This document shows positions 43,074 through 51,476 of a DNA stretch of 64,000 nucleotides, piece after piece (positions within the stretch are counted from its first letter, which is position 1; each line of letters begins with the position of its first letter). Source of the DNA: Muribaculum sp. An289 (GTDB lineage: Bacteria; Bacteroidota; Bacteroidia; Bacteroidales; UBA932); assembly GCF_002159555.1 (NCBI RefSeq), contig NZ_NFIV01000001.1, positions 62,001 through 126,000 of the forward strand. The letters are read 5' to 3'. The notes under the pieces are model-generated. The model worked only from the letters and a program-made list of their open reading frames with translations. It was not told the origin of the DNA and made no database searches. A program made the position numbers and the translations under genes.

Positions 43074-43543
43074 TTTTGCTTAGGCAAAACGCAAAAATTA
43101 GATTGTTCATTATTAGGCATTTGCAAACTTTTGCTTAGGCAAAACAAAAACGGTCAAATTTTGCTTAGGCAAATATGCAAAATTAAACATCTGATTTTCA
43201 GAGCGTTCTATATTTTTGCTTAGGCAAATTGATTTTGCTTAGGCAAAAGTGCGTAAAGCATTGATAATCAATAAAAGTGCTATTTTGCTTAGGCAAAAAC
43301 AGACCGAAATAATTTTGCTTAGGCAAAACACGATTTTCCGAACATTGATTTACAGATAGTTATAAACTTTTGCTTAGGCAAAATGGTACTTTTTGACACT
43401 CGAAAAATGCCGCATTTTGATGAAAATTGCGTTTGCTTAGGCAAATGGAAAATTTGCTTAGGCAAAACGCAAAAATTACTTTGTTGGTTATCAATCACTT
43501 TCAGAAATTTGCTTAGGCAAAATTCTTTTTTGCTTAGGCAAAT
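43074..43543. repeat. Array of 12 hairpin repeats TTTTGCTTAGGCAAAA
   Basis: Core TTTGCTTAGGCAAA begins at 43075, 43130, 43160, 43215, 43234, 43284, 43314, 43369, 43432, 43453, 43508 and 43529, always in the same orientation. Each unit is a 6-bp inverted repeat TTTTGC/GCAAAA around TTAG. Steps are 55, 30, 55, 19, 50, 30, 55, 63, 21, 55 and 21 bp, close to whole helical turns. The intervening DNA is not conserved. A very AT-rich tract (43021-43061) precedes the array. This looks like a multi-site protein-binding region: origin iterons, a partition site or integration-accessory sites. The last two copies are inside the integrase 3' end. Confidence 0.9.
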
Positions 43544-44813
43544 ATACTGGCTCATCTACAGAGCAAATGTTGAGTTTGACGGTATCAAGCACCTTTCTAT
43601 TAGCTTTGTCTATGAAGTCCCACGATTTCTTGATATAGATGTCCGTCACCCTCATTGTTTCGTCCACATGGTTTAGCGAAGTGTGAACGGTGTACTTATC
43701 CACTCCAGCCTCATTGTTTGCTATGGTTGCCCATGAGTGCCGGGCTGCGTAAAATTCCAGATCTTCAACTCCGAGAATCTTGCCGATCTTCTTTAGCCCA
43801 TAATTCAAAGCAGCACTAAAAGAATCCATCCGGCTATACCAGTGGTAGAATCCAAACACACGCTCACCAGCCGGATCACGGTACTTATCTACCAAAGCCT
43901 GTATCTCCGGCTCTATCCTGATAGATATTTCCGCTTTGTCCGCTCTTCTGTTTTTTGTCTTAGTCCGCTGGTAGGTGATCCGTCCGTTCTTGCAGTCCGT
44001 GCAGAAGTACAAATCTACGGCATTCATACCAACCAGTGCGAAACTCAACAAAAACACATCCTTTGCCAGATTGAACCTGTTTTTACCCGGTTGCATTATC
44101 TCCGTATATGGAAGTTCCGCAAATCTCCGCATGGTCGCAACATCCAACGCCCTTTTTCGTGTTACCGGGATCTTAGGCAGCTTTACTTTCTTGAATGGGG
44201 AATAGGGTATGCGTATCACTCCCATATCCTCATCATTAAATTCAGCCTTTGCCATATTGTGTATGGCTCTTAGCTGGCTTGGGTACAATGATTGCGCCCT
44301 TTCCCCTTTTTTTCGGTTTGTTCTGGCTGGCTGTGATGCAATCCACCTTATCCAGTCCTCAATGAATCGTGATGTCACTTCATGGATGCTTATCTTTTCC
44401 CTGCCAACAAACTTCACCAGATTGTTTATCGCCACTTCGTATGAATTGGCATTGCCGTTATGTCCGCTATCACGGAGTTTCTGGATATACTTCCGGGCAT
44501 AGTCCACGATGTCAAGATCGAAGTGTTCTCCATTGTCAGAAGTGATAAGATCCACAACCTGATCCACCGTCATATCTTTAATCCTTTCCCCGGCACGGTC
44601 ACAGATGTTTCGGTACTTCTTCACAAGTTGGTCTGTGAGGTCTATGTACTTCTGGTTTTTCAGTTTCAGCGCACGGGTCAGATCTTCTTTCGTCACATAG
44701 TATGTTGTGGCAAGATACCTTTTCTGCCTGTTGTGCGTAACCCTTATCTTTATGTTATATGTCCCGTCTGATTTCTTTTGATGGGCATATACTTCCGCTT
44801 TGAATGTAGCCAT
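43491..44813 (-). CDS. Tyrosine recombinase (prophage integrase)
   Basis: 440 aa. Arm-binding N-terminus (AEVYAHQKKSDGTYNIKIRV), SAM-like core-binding domain (~105-195), catalytic domain (~215-400). YAARHSWATIANNEAG carries the second Arg, TSLNHVDETM the later His, and TDIYIKK the nucleophile Tyr393. The usual first Arg is not at its place (SFALVGMNAVDLYF), a deviation I recall from many Bacteroidetes integrases. The C-terminal ~15 residues (YLPKQKRILPKQ) are encoded by two copies of the hairpin repeat. The gene reads away from the tRNA-Arg. Confidence 0.9.
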   Translation of the reverse strand: MATFKAEVYAHQKKSDGTYNIKIRVTHNRQKRYLATTYYVTKEDLTRALKLKNQKYIDLTDQLVKKYRNICDRAGERIKDMTVDQVVDLITSDNGEHFDLDIVDYARKYIQKLRDSGHNGNANSYEVAINNLVKFVGREKISIHEVTSRFIEDWIRWIASQPARTNRKKGERAQSLYPSQLRAIHNMAKAEFNDEDMGVIRIPYSPFKKVKLPKIPVTRKRALDVATMRRFAELPYTEIMQPGKNRFNLAKDVFLLSFALVGMNAVDLYFCTDCKNGRITYQRTKTKNRRADKAEISIRIEPEIQALVDKYRDPAGERVFGFYHWYSRMDSFSAALNYGLKKIGKILGVEDLEFYAARHSWATIANNEAGVDKYTVHTSLNHVDETMRVTDIYIKKSWDFIDKANRKVLDTVKLNICSVDEPVYLPKQKRILPKQISESD

Positions 44814-44851
44814 ATCTTTTTTCTGTAGAACATTTGTAGAACTTTGTACCG

Positions 44852-44859
44852 CAAAGATA
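44852..44859 (-). promoter_or_regulatory. Integrase promoter -7 box
   Basis: Minus-strand TATCTTTG, 38 bp before the integrase ATG. Confidence 0.6.
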
Positions 44860-44883
44860 GGCTTTTTTTGCTGTAAATGCGGA

Positions 44884-44920
44884 AAAGAAAACGCCCACCC
44901 TTGCTAAAAGAGTGGGCGAA
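44884..44920 (-). terminator. Terminator after tRNA-Arg
   Basis: Minus-strand CGCCCAC/GTGGGCG stem (44892-44918, 13-nt loop) followed by TTTTCTTTT. It ends the tRNA transcript before the integrase promoter. Confidence 0.8.
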
Positions 44921-44924
44921 AAAG

Positions 44925-44996
44925 TAGCTCCGATGGGAATCGAACCCATATTTGCGGTTTAGGAAACCGCCGTTCTATCCGTTGAACTACAGAGCC
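44925..44996 (-). tRNA. tRNA-Arg (CCU anticodon)
   Basis: Full cloverleaf of 72 nt without encoded CCA: acceptor GGCTCTG/CGGAGCT (G-U end pair and one internal G-U), D arm GTTC...GAAC, anticodon stem GCGGT/ACCGC with loop TTCCTAA (CCU), T arm ATGGG-TTCGATT-CCCAT, discriminator A. It reads AGG codons. It lies beside the integrase, and its own terminator is downstream. It may be phage-carried (see tRNA remnant). Confidence 0.93.
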
Positions 44997-45084
44997 TTAT
45001 GTAAATTTCAAGAGGCTTGCCGGATTTGTTTACTTGGTGAATCCGGCTCACCTCATCTTTTTTGTGCCTTGCCCCCTGCCATAC

Positions 45085-45124
45085 GTTTAGGAAACTTCCA
45101 TTCTATCCGTTGAACTACGGGGCC
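45085..45124 (-). pseudogene. 5' half of a second tRNA-Arg(CCU), probable attachment junction
   Basis: Minus strand begins GGCCCCG-TA-GTTC and continues like the intact tRNA through the anticodon motif GTTTCCTAAAC (45095-45085); about 35 of 40 positions match. After that, sequence no longer forms an anticodon stem, T arm or acceptor partner for GGCCCCG. It is therefore a truncated tRNA, broken exactly at the anticodon arm, a common crossover place for tyrosine integrases. Confidence 0.75.
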
Positions 45125-45145
45125 GTTGCAAAACCGCCTTTACGC

Positions 45146-45328
45146 TCAGGCAGTGTGCTTCTCGATTATCTGACGTCCGCGATAATAACCGCATTCAGGG
45201 CATACCCTGTGGTACAATACGGTAGCACCGCAATTAGAGCAAGTCGCAAGTGTAGGAAGCTCTGCCTTATAATGCGTTCTTCTCTTGTCTCTCCTCTGCT
45301 TGGAGATTTTGTGTTTTGGATGTGCCAT
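45146..45328 (-). CDS. rpmF: 50S ribosomal protein L32
   Basis: 60 aa, normal length. MAHPKHKISKQRRDKRR start, and the CSNCGATVLYHRVCPECGYY zinc ribbon with two CxxC pairs, which marks the zinc-binding form. Part of the large ribosomal subunit. It follows the DUF177 gene, the standard pairing in bacteria. Confidence 0.97.
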   Translation of the reverse strand: MAHPKHKISKQRRDKRRTHYKAELPTLATCSNCGATVLYHRVCPECGYYRGRQIIEKHTA

Positions 45329-45347
45329 CTTATATTATTTTTTAAGT

Positions 45348-45884
45348 TTATATTTCATCATCGTCTCCGCGCACAATGCCTTTCAATACGGCAAAAGGCG
45401 AAGTCTCTTCAGCTTTGCGCTCCCTGCATTCTTCAAGAATCCGTATCATCTCCATGTCGCACTCGCCATCCCTGTGTACCCTTCTCAAAGGAAGACCCAG
45501 CATGCAGTAATCGTAAACATACTGTTTCATGTCCAAATCGCTGTCATGTCCTGGCAGTACGACCGCATCTTCACTGTCCTCGTCATCCTCGGAACCTTCT
45601 CCGGAGAAACTCACCGAGAACTTCCTCTCGAACTCCAACGGGAAGGCGACCCCGTCCAGACAACGGTCGCATGGAACGGCAACCTCACCATCGGCCCGGC
45701 AAACCACTGATACCGACCCTCCGGATTTGGTCACTTCAATCTCCACATCGACAGAAGCGTCCAATACGGCATCCTCATCAAATCCTGCAAAGAACTCTTT
45801 TCCCAATTTCTTCCGGAAAAGGTGCTTCCCGGAAGCCAATCCATTCAAAGGAATGACCAAATCATCACAGTCCATACCCGACAA
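45348..45884 (-). CDS. DUF177 (YceD-like) protein
   Basis: 178 aa. VVCRADGEVAVPCDRCLDGV holds the conserved CxRCL-type motif, with an acidic middle (GEGSEDDEDSEDAVVLPG) and MLGLPLRRVHRDGECDM. The family is linked to 23S rRNA accumulation and always precedes rpmF. Promoter TAACTTTG lies 14 bp upstream of the ATG. Confidence 0.88.
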   Translation of the reverse strand: MSGMDCDDLVIPLNGLASGKHLFRKKLGKEFFAGFDEDAVLDASVDVEIEVTKSGGSVSVVCRADGEVAVPCDRCLDGVAFPLEFERKFSVSFSGEGSEDDEDSEDAVVLPGHDSDLDMKQYVYDYCMLGLPLRRVHRDGECDMEMIRILEECRERKAEETSPFAVLKGIVRGDDDEI

Positions 45885-45897
45885 TAAATTGAGCCCG

Positions 45898-45928
45898 CAA
45901 AGTTAAAAATAATTTTTATTATACCAAG
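45898..45928 (-). promoter_or_regulatory. Promoter of DUF177-rpmF operon
   Basis: Minus-strand TTG, 19 bp, TAACTTTG (45905-45898), a good Bacteroidetes promoter. Its -7 box lies 13 bp from the ATG, implying a very short leader. Confidence 0.65.
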
Positions 45929-45972
45929 AAAACTTTTAAAAAATGTTTTCAACTAATAAGAATCAGGCCTTG

Positions 45973-47772
45973 CTAATTGCCCGACTTGCGCTTCCTTTCC
46001 ACGTCGGACAAAATGATTTTCCTGATACGCATGGAATGAGGCGTGACTTCCACAAGTTCGTCAGCCTGAATGTATTCGAGACACTCTTCGAGGCTGAAGA
46101 CTATCGGAGGAGGCAACATCACCTTGTCATCGCTTCCGGAGGCTCGCATGTTGGTAAGTTTCTTGGTCTTGCAGACATTCACATTCAAGTCGTTTTCACG
46201 CGTATGCTCCCCTACTACCTGCCCCGCATAAATCTCCACTCCCGGCGAAATGAAGAAACGGCCTCTGTCCTGAAGCTTGTCCATGGCATACGCCACCGCC
46301 GTCCCTGTTTCCAAAGAAACCAGAGAACCGTTGTTACGTTTTTCTATTTCACCCTTATAAGGTTCGTAATCCTTGAAACGGTGGGCGACTATGGCCTCAC
46401 CCTGCGTTGCGGTGAGGAGATTGCTCCTCAGGCCGATGATTCCCCTCGACGGGATGTCGAAATCAAGATGCACCCTGTCCCCCTTCGCTTCCATACGGAT
46501 AAGGGCGCCCTTCCTGCGTGTGGTCATCTCTATGGCCTTTCCTACAAATTCTTCCGGAAGGTCTATGGTCAGGCTCTCTATAGGCTCGCACCTCACTCCG
46601 TTGATTGTCTTGTCGAGAACCTTCGGCTGGCCCACCTGGAGCTCGAAACCTTCACGGCGCATTGTCTCAATAAGTATCGAAAGGTGCAGGACACCACGGC
46701 CGTACACGATGAAGGAATCGGCGGTAGGACCGGGTTTTACCCTTAGGGCGAGATTCTTCTCCAGTTCGCGGTCGAGCCTTTCCTTCAGATGCCTGGAAGT
46801 GACGTATTTTCCTTCACGGCCGAAAAACGGCGAGTCGTTTATGCAGAACAGCATGCTCATCGTAGGCTCGTCTACGGAAATCGGAGGCAGCGGCTCCGGA
46901 TTTTCAAAATCAGCTATCGTATCGCCTATCTCGAAATCTTCCAGCCCCACAACGGCACAGATTTCCCCGGACGGCACTTTTTCGACCTTTTTCTTCTCAA
47001 GGCCTTCGAATACCATGAGGTCCTTTATCTTGCTTTTTACCTGGACATCGTAACGCTTGCACAGGGTTATGTTCATTCCGTCGCAGAGTTCCCCGCGCGT
47101 AACCCTTCCTACGGCTATCCTTCCGACATACGGAGAATATTCGAGCGAAGATATGAGCATCTGCGGAGTTCCCTCATTTGTCGGAGACACAGGTATTTCC
47201 TGCAAAATCACGTCGAGCAGAGGGGTTATATCGTTTGTCGGCTTGCGCCAGTCGAGCGACATCCATCCCTGTTTCGCACTGCCGTAGACAGTCTTGAAAT
47301 CCAGCTGGTCCTCGGTAGCCCCAAGCGAAAACATCAGGTCGAACACCTCTTCGTTCACTTCGTCCGGACGGCAGTTCTGCTTGTCGACCTTGTTTATCAC
47401 GACGACAGGCTTCTTGCCCATCTCAATGGCCTTCTGCAAAACGAAACGGGTCTGAGGCATGCAGCCCTCGAATGCATCCACGAGCAGCAGCACCCCGTCG
47501 GCCATATTCAGGACACGCTCCACCTCACCTCCGAAATCGCTGTGCCCCGGAGTATCTATGATGTTTATTTTCGTACCTTTATAAGGGACAGAGACGTTTT
47601 TCGCCAAAATTGTTATTCCGCGCTCGCGCTCGAGATCATTGTTGTCGAGTATGAGTTCCCCCATCTTTTCGTTGTCCCTGACAAGCTTTGACTGATAAAT
47701 CATACGGTCGACCAGGGTAGTCTTGCCATGATCGACATGGGCGATTATCGCTATATTTCTAATTTCGCGCAT
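45973..47772 (-). CDS. typA: Ribosome-associated GTPase TypA/BipA
   Basis: 599 aa from ATG 47772 ([20 protein letters not shown]...); the open frame has 11 more codons that lie beyond family start and over the leader. G1 [10 protein letters not shown]2 ERGITI, G3 [15 protein letters not shown]4 NKVD. Later EF-G-like domains and the C-terminal BipA block ([20 protein letters not shown]). It is a translational GTPase used in 50S assembly and stress. Promoter TAATTTTG at 47801-47794. Confidence 0.96.
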   Translation of the reverse strand: MREIRNIAIIAHVDHGKTTLVDRMIYQSKLVRDNEKMGELILDNNDLERERGITILAKNVSVPYKGTKINIIDTPGHSDFGGEVERVLNMADGVLLLVDAFEGCMPQTRFVLQKAIEMGKKPVVVINKVDKQNCRPDEVNEEVFDLMFSLGATEDQLDFKTVYGSAKQGWMSLDWRKPTNDITPLLDVILQEIPVSPTNEGTPQMLISSLEYSPYVGRIAVGRVTRGELCDGMNITLCKRYDVQVKSKIKDLMVFEGLEKKKVEKVPSGEICAVVGLEDFEIGDTIADFENPEPLPPISVDEPTMSMLFCINDSPFFGREGKYVTSRHLKERLDRELEKNLALRVKPGPTADSFIVYGRGVLHLSILIETMRREGFELQVGQPKVLDKTINGVRCEPIESLTIDLPEEFVGKAIEMTTRRKGALIRMEAKGDRVHLDFDIPSRGIIGLRSNLLTATQGEAIVAHRFKDYEPYKGEIEKRNNGSLVSLETGTAVAYAMDKLQDRGRFFISPGVEIYAGQVVGEHTRENDLNVNVCKTKKLTNMRASGSDDKVMLPPPIVFSLEECLEYIQADELVEVTPHSMRIRKIILSDVERKRKSGN

Positions 47773-47793
47773 ATAAGAATTGTAATAAGCCTG

Positions 47794-47801
47794 CAAAATT
47801 A
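47794..47801 (-). promoter_or_regulatory. typA promoter -7 box
   Basis: Minus-strand TAATTTTG, 21 bp before ATG 47772. Confidence 0.6.
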
Positions 47802-47834
47802 CCATTTTCCTTTATTTTCTTAAAGGATTTTCGT

Positions 47835-47842
47835 TATTTTTG
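47835..47842 (+). promoter_or_regulatory. guaA promoter -7 box
   Basis: TATTTTTG, 42 bp before the guaA ATG, divergent from the typA promoter. Confidence 0.55.
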
Positions 47843-47884
47843 CAGACTTTTCATTGAATCCGACTTATTTTTAAGACAATCTAT

Positions 47885-49462
47885 ATGACAGAGAAAATCA
47901 TCATCCTGGATTTCGGTTCACAGGTAACCCAGCTGATTGGCAGAAGGTTACGCGAGTTGAACGTCTACTGCGAAATCTATCCTTTCAACAAAATCCCGAA
48001 GCTGGACGAAAGTGTCAGAGGAATAATCCTTTCCGGAAGTCCATACTCGGTCAGGGACAAGGAAGCCCCGCAAATCGACCTGAAGGAAATCAGGGGCAGG
48101 CTGCCCATACTCGGGATATGCTACGGAGCACAATATATCGCATACCATTGCGGAGGAGATGTAAAACCATCTCTTTCAAGAGAATACGGCAGAGCAAAAC
48201 TGCACATAACATCTCATAGCCGGCTTTTTGAAGGGGTAAGGGACGGTTCGCAAATATGGATGTCCCACGGGGACACTATAGCCGAAATACCGGAAAACGC
48301 GGAAACCATAGCATCGACCGAGGATATAAGGAACGCCGCATATCATATTAAAGGTGAAGAGACATACGCAGTCCAGTTCCATCCCGAAGTATTCCACTCG
48401 GAAGACGGACCGAAAATACTTGAAAACTTCGCACTCGGCATTTGCGGATGCAAGGGCGACTGGACCCCGGCTTCTTTCATAGAAAGCACTGTCAGGGAGC
48501 TCCGCGCCAAAATAGGCGACGACAAAGTGATACTCGGGCTGTCGGGCGGCGTGGACTCCACCGTGGCAGGAGTACTGCTGAACAAGGCCATAGGGAAAAA
48601 CCTGCACTGCATATTCGTTGACAACGGGCTGCTCCGCCTGAACGAGTTCAAGGACGTGCTTGCCTCTTACGAGGACATGGGGCTCAACGTAACGGGCGTG
48701 GATGCGTCCGAAAGGTTCCTGTCCGCGCTCAAAGGGGTGACGGATCCGGAAGCCAAAAGAAAGGCCATCGGGAAAACATTCATCGAGGTTTTCGATGAAG
48801 AAGCACGGAAAATCGAAGGGGCGAAATGGCTCGCACAGGGCACTATCTATCCGGACGTAATCGAGTCGGCTTCAGTGAAAGGGCCTTCCGCCACCATCAA
48901 ATCCCACCACAACGTGGGAGGGCTGCCTGAAAAAATGTCTCTTAAAATAGTCGAGCCTTTGAGAGCGCTGTTCAAGGACGAAGTAAGGCGTGTCGGACGG
49001 GAACTCAATGTCAAGAAAGACCTCATCGACAGGCACCCTTTCCCGGGACCTTCATTGGGAATCCGCATACTCGGGGAAGTCACGCCGGAAAAACTCGACA
49101 TACTCCGCAAGGCCGACGACATATTCATCAGGGGCCTTCGCAACACGGAATGCACGGCAGGAATAAAATCAGCATCGGACCCGTTGCGCGATGCGGAAAC
49201 TCTTTACGATTCCATCTGGCAGGCAGGGACCATATTGCTGCCTGTAAAAAGCGTAGGGGTCATGGGAGACGAAAGGACATACGAATATACCGTGGCACTT
49301 AGGGCTGTAATCTCTACCGACGGAATGACGGCAGACTGGGTACACCTGCCTTACAGCTTCCTTGCAAAGGTATCAAACGACATAATCAACAAAGTACGCG
49401 GGGTAAACAGGGTAGTATACGACATCAGTTCCAAACCGCCTGCAACGATAGAGTGGGAATAG
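47885..49462 (+). CDS. guaA: GMP synthase (glutamine-hydrolysing)
   Basis: 525 aa, normal length. Class I amidotransferase domain ~1-190: [19 protein letters not shown] (nucleophile Cys near 80) and [11 protein letters not shown] (His, Glu). ATP-pyrophosphatase P-loop [11 protein letters not shown] near 219. Dimerisation domain at the end ([19 protein letters not shown]). Converts XMP to GMP with glutamine and ATP in purine synthesis. Confidence 0.97.
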   Translation: MTEKIIILDFGSQVTQLIGRRLRELNVYCEIYPFNKIPKLDESVRGIILSGSPYSVRDKEAPQIDLKEIRGRLPILGICYGAQYIAYHCGGDVKPSLSREYGRAKLHITSHSRLFEGVRDGSQIWMSHGDTIAEIPENAETIASTEDIRNAAYHIKGEETYAVQFHPEVFHSEDGPKILENFALGICGCKGDWTPASFIESTVRELRAKIGDDKVILGLSGGVDSTVAGVLLNKAIGKNLHCIFVDNGLLRLNEFKDVLASYEDMGLNVTGVDASERFLSALKGVTDPEAKRKAIGKTFIEVFDEEARKIEGAKWLAQGTIYPDVIESASVKGPSATIKSHHNVGGLPEKMSLKIVEPLRALFKDEVRRVGRELNVKKDLIDRHPFPGPSLGIRILGEVTPEKLDILRKADDIFIRGLRNTECTAGIKSASDPLRDAETLYDSIWQAGTILLPVKSVGVMGDERTYEYTVALRAVISTDGMTADWVHLPYSFLAKVSNDIINKVRGVNRVVYDISSKPPATIEWE

Positions 49463-49499
49463 CGGAGTGGGAATGACAGGCCCGCTGCCATGGTGCAGC

Positions 49500-50540
49500 C
49501 TAAAGGAACCTGTACAGCAATCTGGCCAGGCGTTCATAAAGACGGGAACGCTTCGGCCTTTCTTTCCAATCATCAGGGCCATGCAGATTGCGGCAATATT
49601 TCAAATCACGTGAAAAACGTTTTAGCAGAAGCCCCACATAATCCCTGTTCCTGATTTCCGCCATTATTTCATAATCGAGCCTCAGGCTACGGTTGTCCAT
49701 ATTGGCCGAACCCACATACGCGATTTCGTCATCGACTATCAGCACTTTCGAATGGTTGAATCCGTTGTAGAACAGATGGAAGGACAGCCCCATTTCGAGA
49801 CAGGCCTCGATTGAAGCCATATTGCAATAATGCAGGATATTCGAATCCGTACGGTAGGGAATCATCAGATCTATCGACACCCCGCGCATGCAGGCCGAAG
49901 CCAGGACCTTGTAAAGTTCTTTCGAAGGGGCGAAATATGGTGTGACTATCCTGATGCTCGAACGTGCCCCTGAAATCTTCGAAACCAGCCATTGCTCCCC
50001 CACAAGTCCGCCGGATTTGTAAATATGGTTGAAATCGTTATAGAACAGCGCTGAAAGCTGCTCGGCAGTCCCCTCCCCGGCAATACGGCAGAAAGTATCC
50101 CTCCAAAGTGCATATTTGCCGCCGTCATAATACCTGTCGGCGATATTGACCCCTCCCACAAAAGATATATTCTTATCAATGACAGCCACTTTTCTATGGT
50201 TCCGGTGATTGATATGCCCCAGGCCGTAGACCGAAAAAACCGGATTGAATTCTGAAACCATTATGCCGGCCGCAGCCATCTTTTTGAAAAAACGTTTCCT
50301 GGTAGAAGAAGATCCTATTGCATCGTAACAGACCATGACCCTCACGCCCGAACGTGCCTTTGCCTCCAGGAGTTCCGCAAAGCGTTTTCCGGAATCATCG
50401 TCATCTATGATGAAAAATTCAAGAAGAACGGACGAATTTGCAGACTCGATGGCGCCGTAAAGGGCGTTCAAGGCATCTCTTCCGGTAAAATAAAAATTTA
50501 CCGTATCGTTCTGGCCCGTTTTGACTTCCTGCAATCTCAT
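49500..50540 (-). CDS. Phospholipase D-type synthase (cardiolipin synthase-like)
   Basis: 346 aa. Two HxKxxxxD motifs: NHRNHRKVAVIDKNISFVGG and NHSKVLIVDDEIAYVGSANM. The N-terminal membrane helices of full-length ClsA are absent, as in ClsB/YwiE-like short forms. It probably joins phospholipids into cardiolipin or a related lipid. It is convergent with guaA and divergent from tRNA-Leu. Confidence 0.85.
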   Translation of the reverse strand: MRLQEVKTGQNDTVNFYFTGRDALNALYGAIESANSSVLLEFFIIDDDDSGKRFAELLEAKARSGVRVMVCYDAIGSSSTRKRFFKKMAAAGIMVSEFNPVFSVYGLGHINHRNHRKVAVIDKNISFVGGVNIADRYYDGGKYALWRDTFCRIAGEGTAEQLSALFYNDFNHIYKSGGLVGEQWLVSKISGARSSIRIVTPYFAPSKELYKVLASACMRGVSIDLMIPYRTDSNILHYCNMASIEACLEMGLSFHLFYNGFNHSKVLIVDDEIAYVGSANMDNRSLRLDYEIMAEIRNRDYVGLLLKRFSRDLKYCRNLHGPDDWKERPKRSRLYERLARLLYRFL

Positions 50541-50606
50541 ACGCCGTTTTTTCTAAAGTTTTTTACATTTTTTCACAAGAAATTTTCAAAATTAGAAAAA
50601 AGTTTC

Positions 50607-50614
50607 TACATTTG
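50607..50614 (+). promoter_or_regulatory. tRNA-Leu promoter -7 box
   Basis: TACATTTG, 15 bp before the tRNA. Confidence 0.65.
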
Positions 50615-50629
50615 CAATCCCAATCGAAA

Positions 50630-50713
50630 GCGCAGGTGGCGAAATTGGTAGACGCGCTACTTTGAGGGGGTAGTGCCAGCAATGGCGTGTCAGTTCGAGT
50701 CTGATCCTGCGCA
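50630..50713 (+). tRNA. tRNA-Leu (GAG anticodon)
   Basis: 84 nt with long variable arm. Acceptor GCGCAGG/CCTGCGC, D arm with AATTGGTAGACGC, anticodon stem CTACT/GGTAG around loop TTGAGGG (GAG), T arm around GTTCGAGTC, discriminator A; CCA not encoded. Reads CUC/CUU codons. Confidence 0.95.
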
Positions 50714-50720
50714 CTGCAAA

Positions 50721-50756
50721 CGAGACCGGTCACATTTTTGGCCGGCCTCGTTTTTT
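50721..50756 (+). terminator. Terminator after tRNA-Leu
   Basis: CGAGACCGGTC / GGCCGGCCTCG imperfect stem with TTTTTT tail. Confidence 0.75.
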
Positions 50757-51054
50757 GTATGGTTTTCAAGAGTGCGTGCGAAGTGTGGTTGCGGCGTGTG
50801 GCCTGCGGGGTATTGCTTGCGGGGTGTCGGCCAGCTTCCTTTTTGGGGAAAGTGAACCATTTTGCCGCGAATCAGGTGCACTTTTCCCTGAGGTGAATTT
50901 ATGAGGTAATTTATAAAATGCCGATAGTCAACGCATCCATAAAGTTGGCCACACTTCACGGTTCCATTTCGTGACAGATAAAGCAACATCCCGGGAGAAA
51001 AATGACGAGGCCATGATGAAGGAAGGAAAACCGGATTTTATCGACATATTTTCC
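50757..51054. other. Intergenic DNA without recognised content
   Basis: About 300 bp between the tRNA-Leu terminator and the palindromic element. No gene, RNA or repeat that I can support is visible. Confidence 0.5.
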
Positions 51055-51214
51055 ACCCCATGTCCATCTTGTTAAGTTTGATAGTGTTGATAATCAGCGA
51101 GTTGTAAAAATATGGACTGGCTTTGGGTACTTTCTGAGGCACCCAAAAGCAGGGGCGATTTTAACAATCTACTGATTATCAATAATTTACTAAAGCACCA
51201 GATGGACATGGGGT
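51055..51214. repeat. Palindromic MITE-like element
   Basis: 160 bp with terminal inverted repeats ACCCCATGTCCATCT (51055-51069) / AGATGGACATGGGGT (51200-51214), perfect inner repeats TTGATAATCAG (51087-51097) / CTGATTATCAA (51172-51182), and a central TTTGGGT/ACCCAAA hairpin (51122-51147). Nearly the whole element can fold on itself. It has no ORF. It could be a non-autonomous transposable element or an IS-derived palindrome. No convincing target duplication is seen. Confidence 0.7.
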
Positions 51215-51330
51215 AAAAATCGATGCTTGCAAGCCGGTTCACTGGCACGTCTCCGAAAACAGTGCTCATGTGCAAGACCCATGTATATTGTCACCTCAGT
51301 TATCCCGGAAGAGGCTCGCACCACCCGGGG

Positions 51331-51413
51331 CAATTATAAGGGAATTATCCAGCAATTATCAGGCAATCATAATAAGGGGGATTATCATGGAATTATCAGG
51401 ACAATTATTCGGA
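51331..51413. repeat. Degenerate AATTAT(C) repeat tract
   Basis: Seven or more irregular units (GGCAATTATAA, GGGAATTATCC, GCAATTATCA, GGAATTATCA, GGACAATTATTC and variants) at 10-14 bp steps, upstream of the dehydrogenase gene. Could be a regulatory binding array or decayed simple repeat. Confidence 0.5.
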
Positions 51414-51476
51414 AAATGAAAGGGATGAATGTACGAATCGGAGCAAATTTTGTAACTTGCAATAAAATTCAAAGCA

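Noticed and set aside
43074-43543. CRISPR array
   Set aside because: Units are only 14-16 bp, spacers vary from 5 to about 49 bp, and no cas gene is near. Same-orientation hairpin sites fit a protein-binding array better.
45001-45124. A second functional tRNA
   Set aside because: The 5' half is good, but no anticodon 3' arm, T arm or acceptor partner follows, and a GGTGA/TCACC hairpin nearby lacks a proper T loop.
45062-45856. 264-codon open frame on the plus strand
   Set aside because: Antisense to rpmF and the DUF177 gene, which are clear; it also crosses the tRNA remnant.
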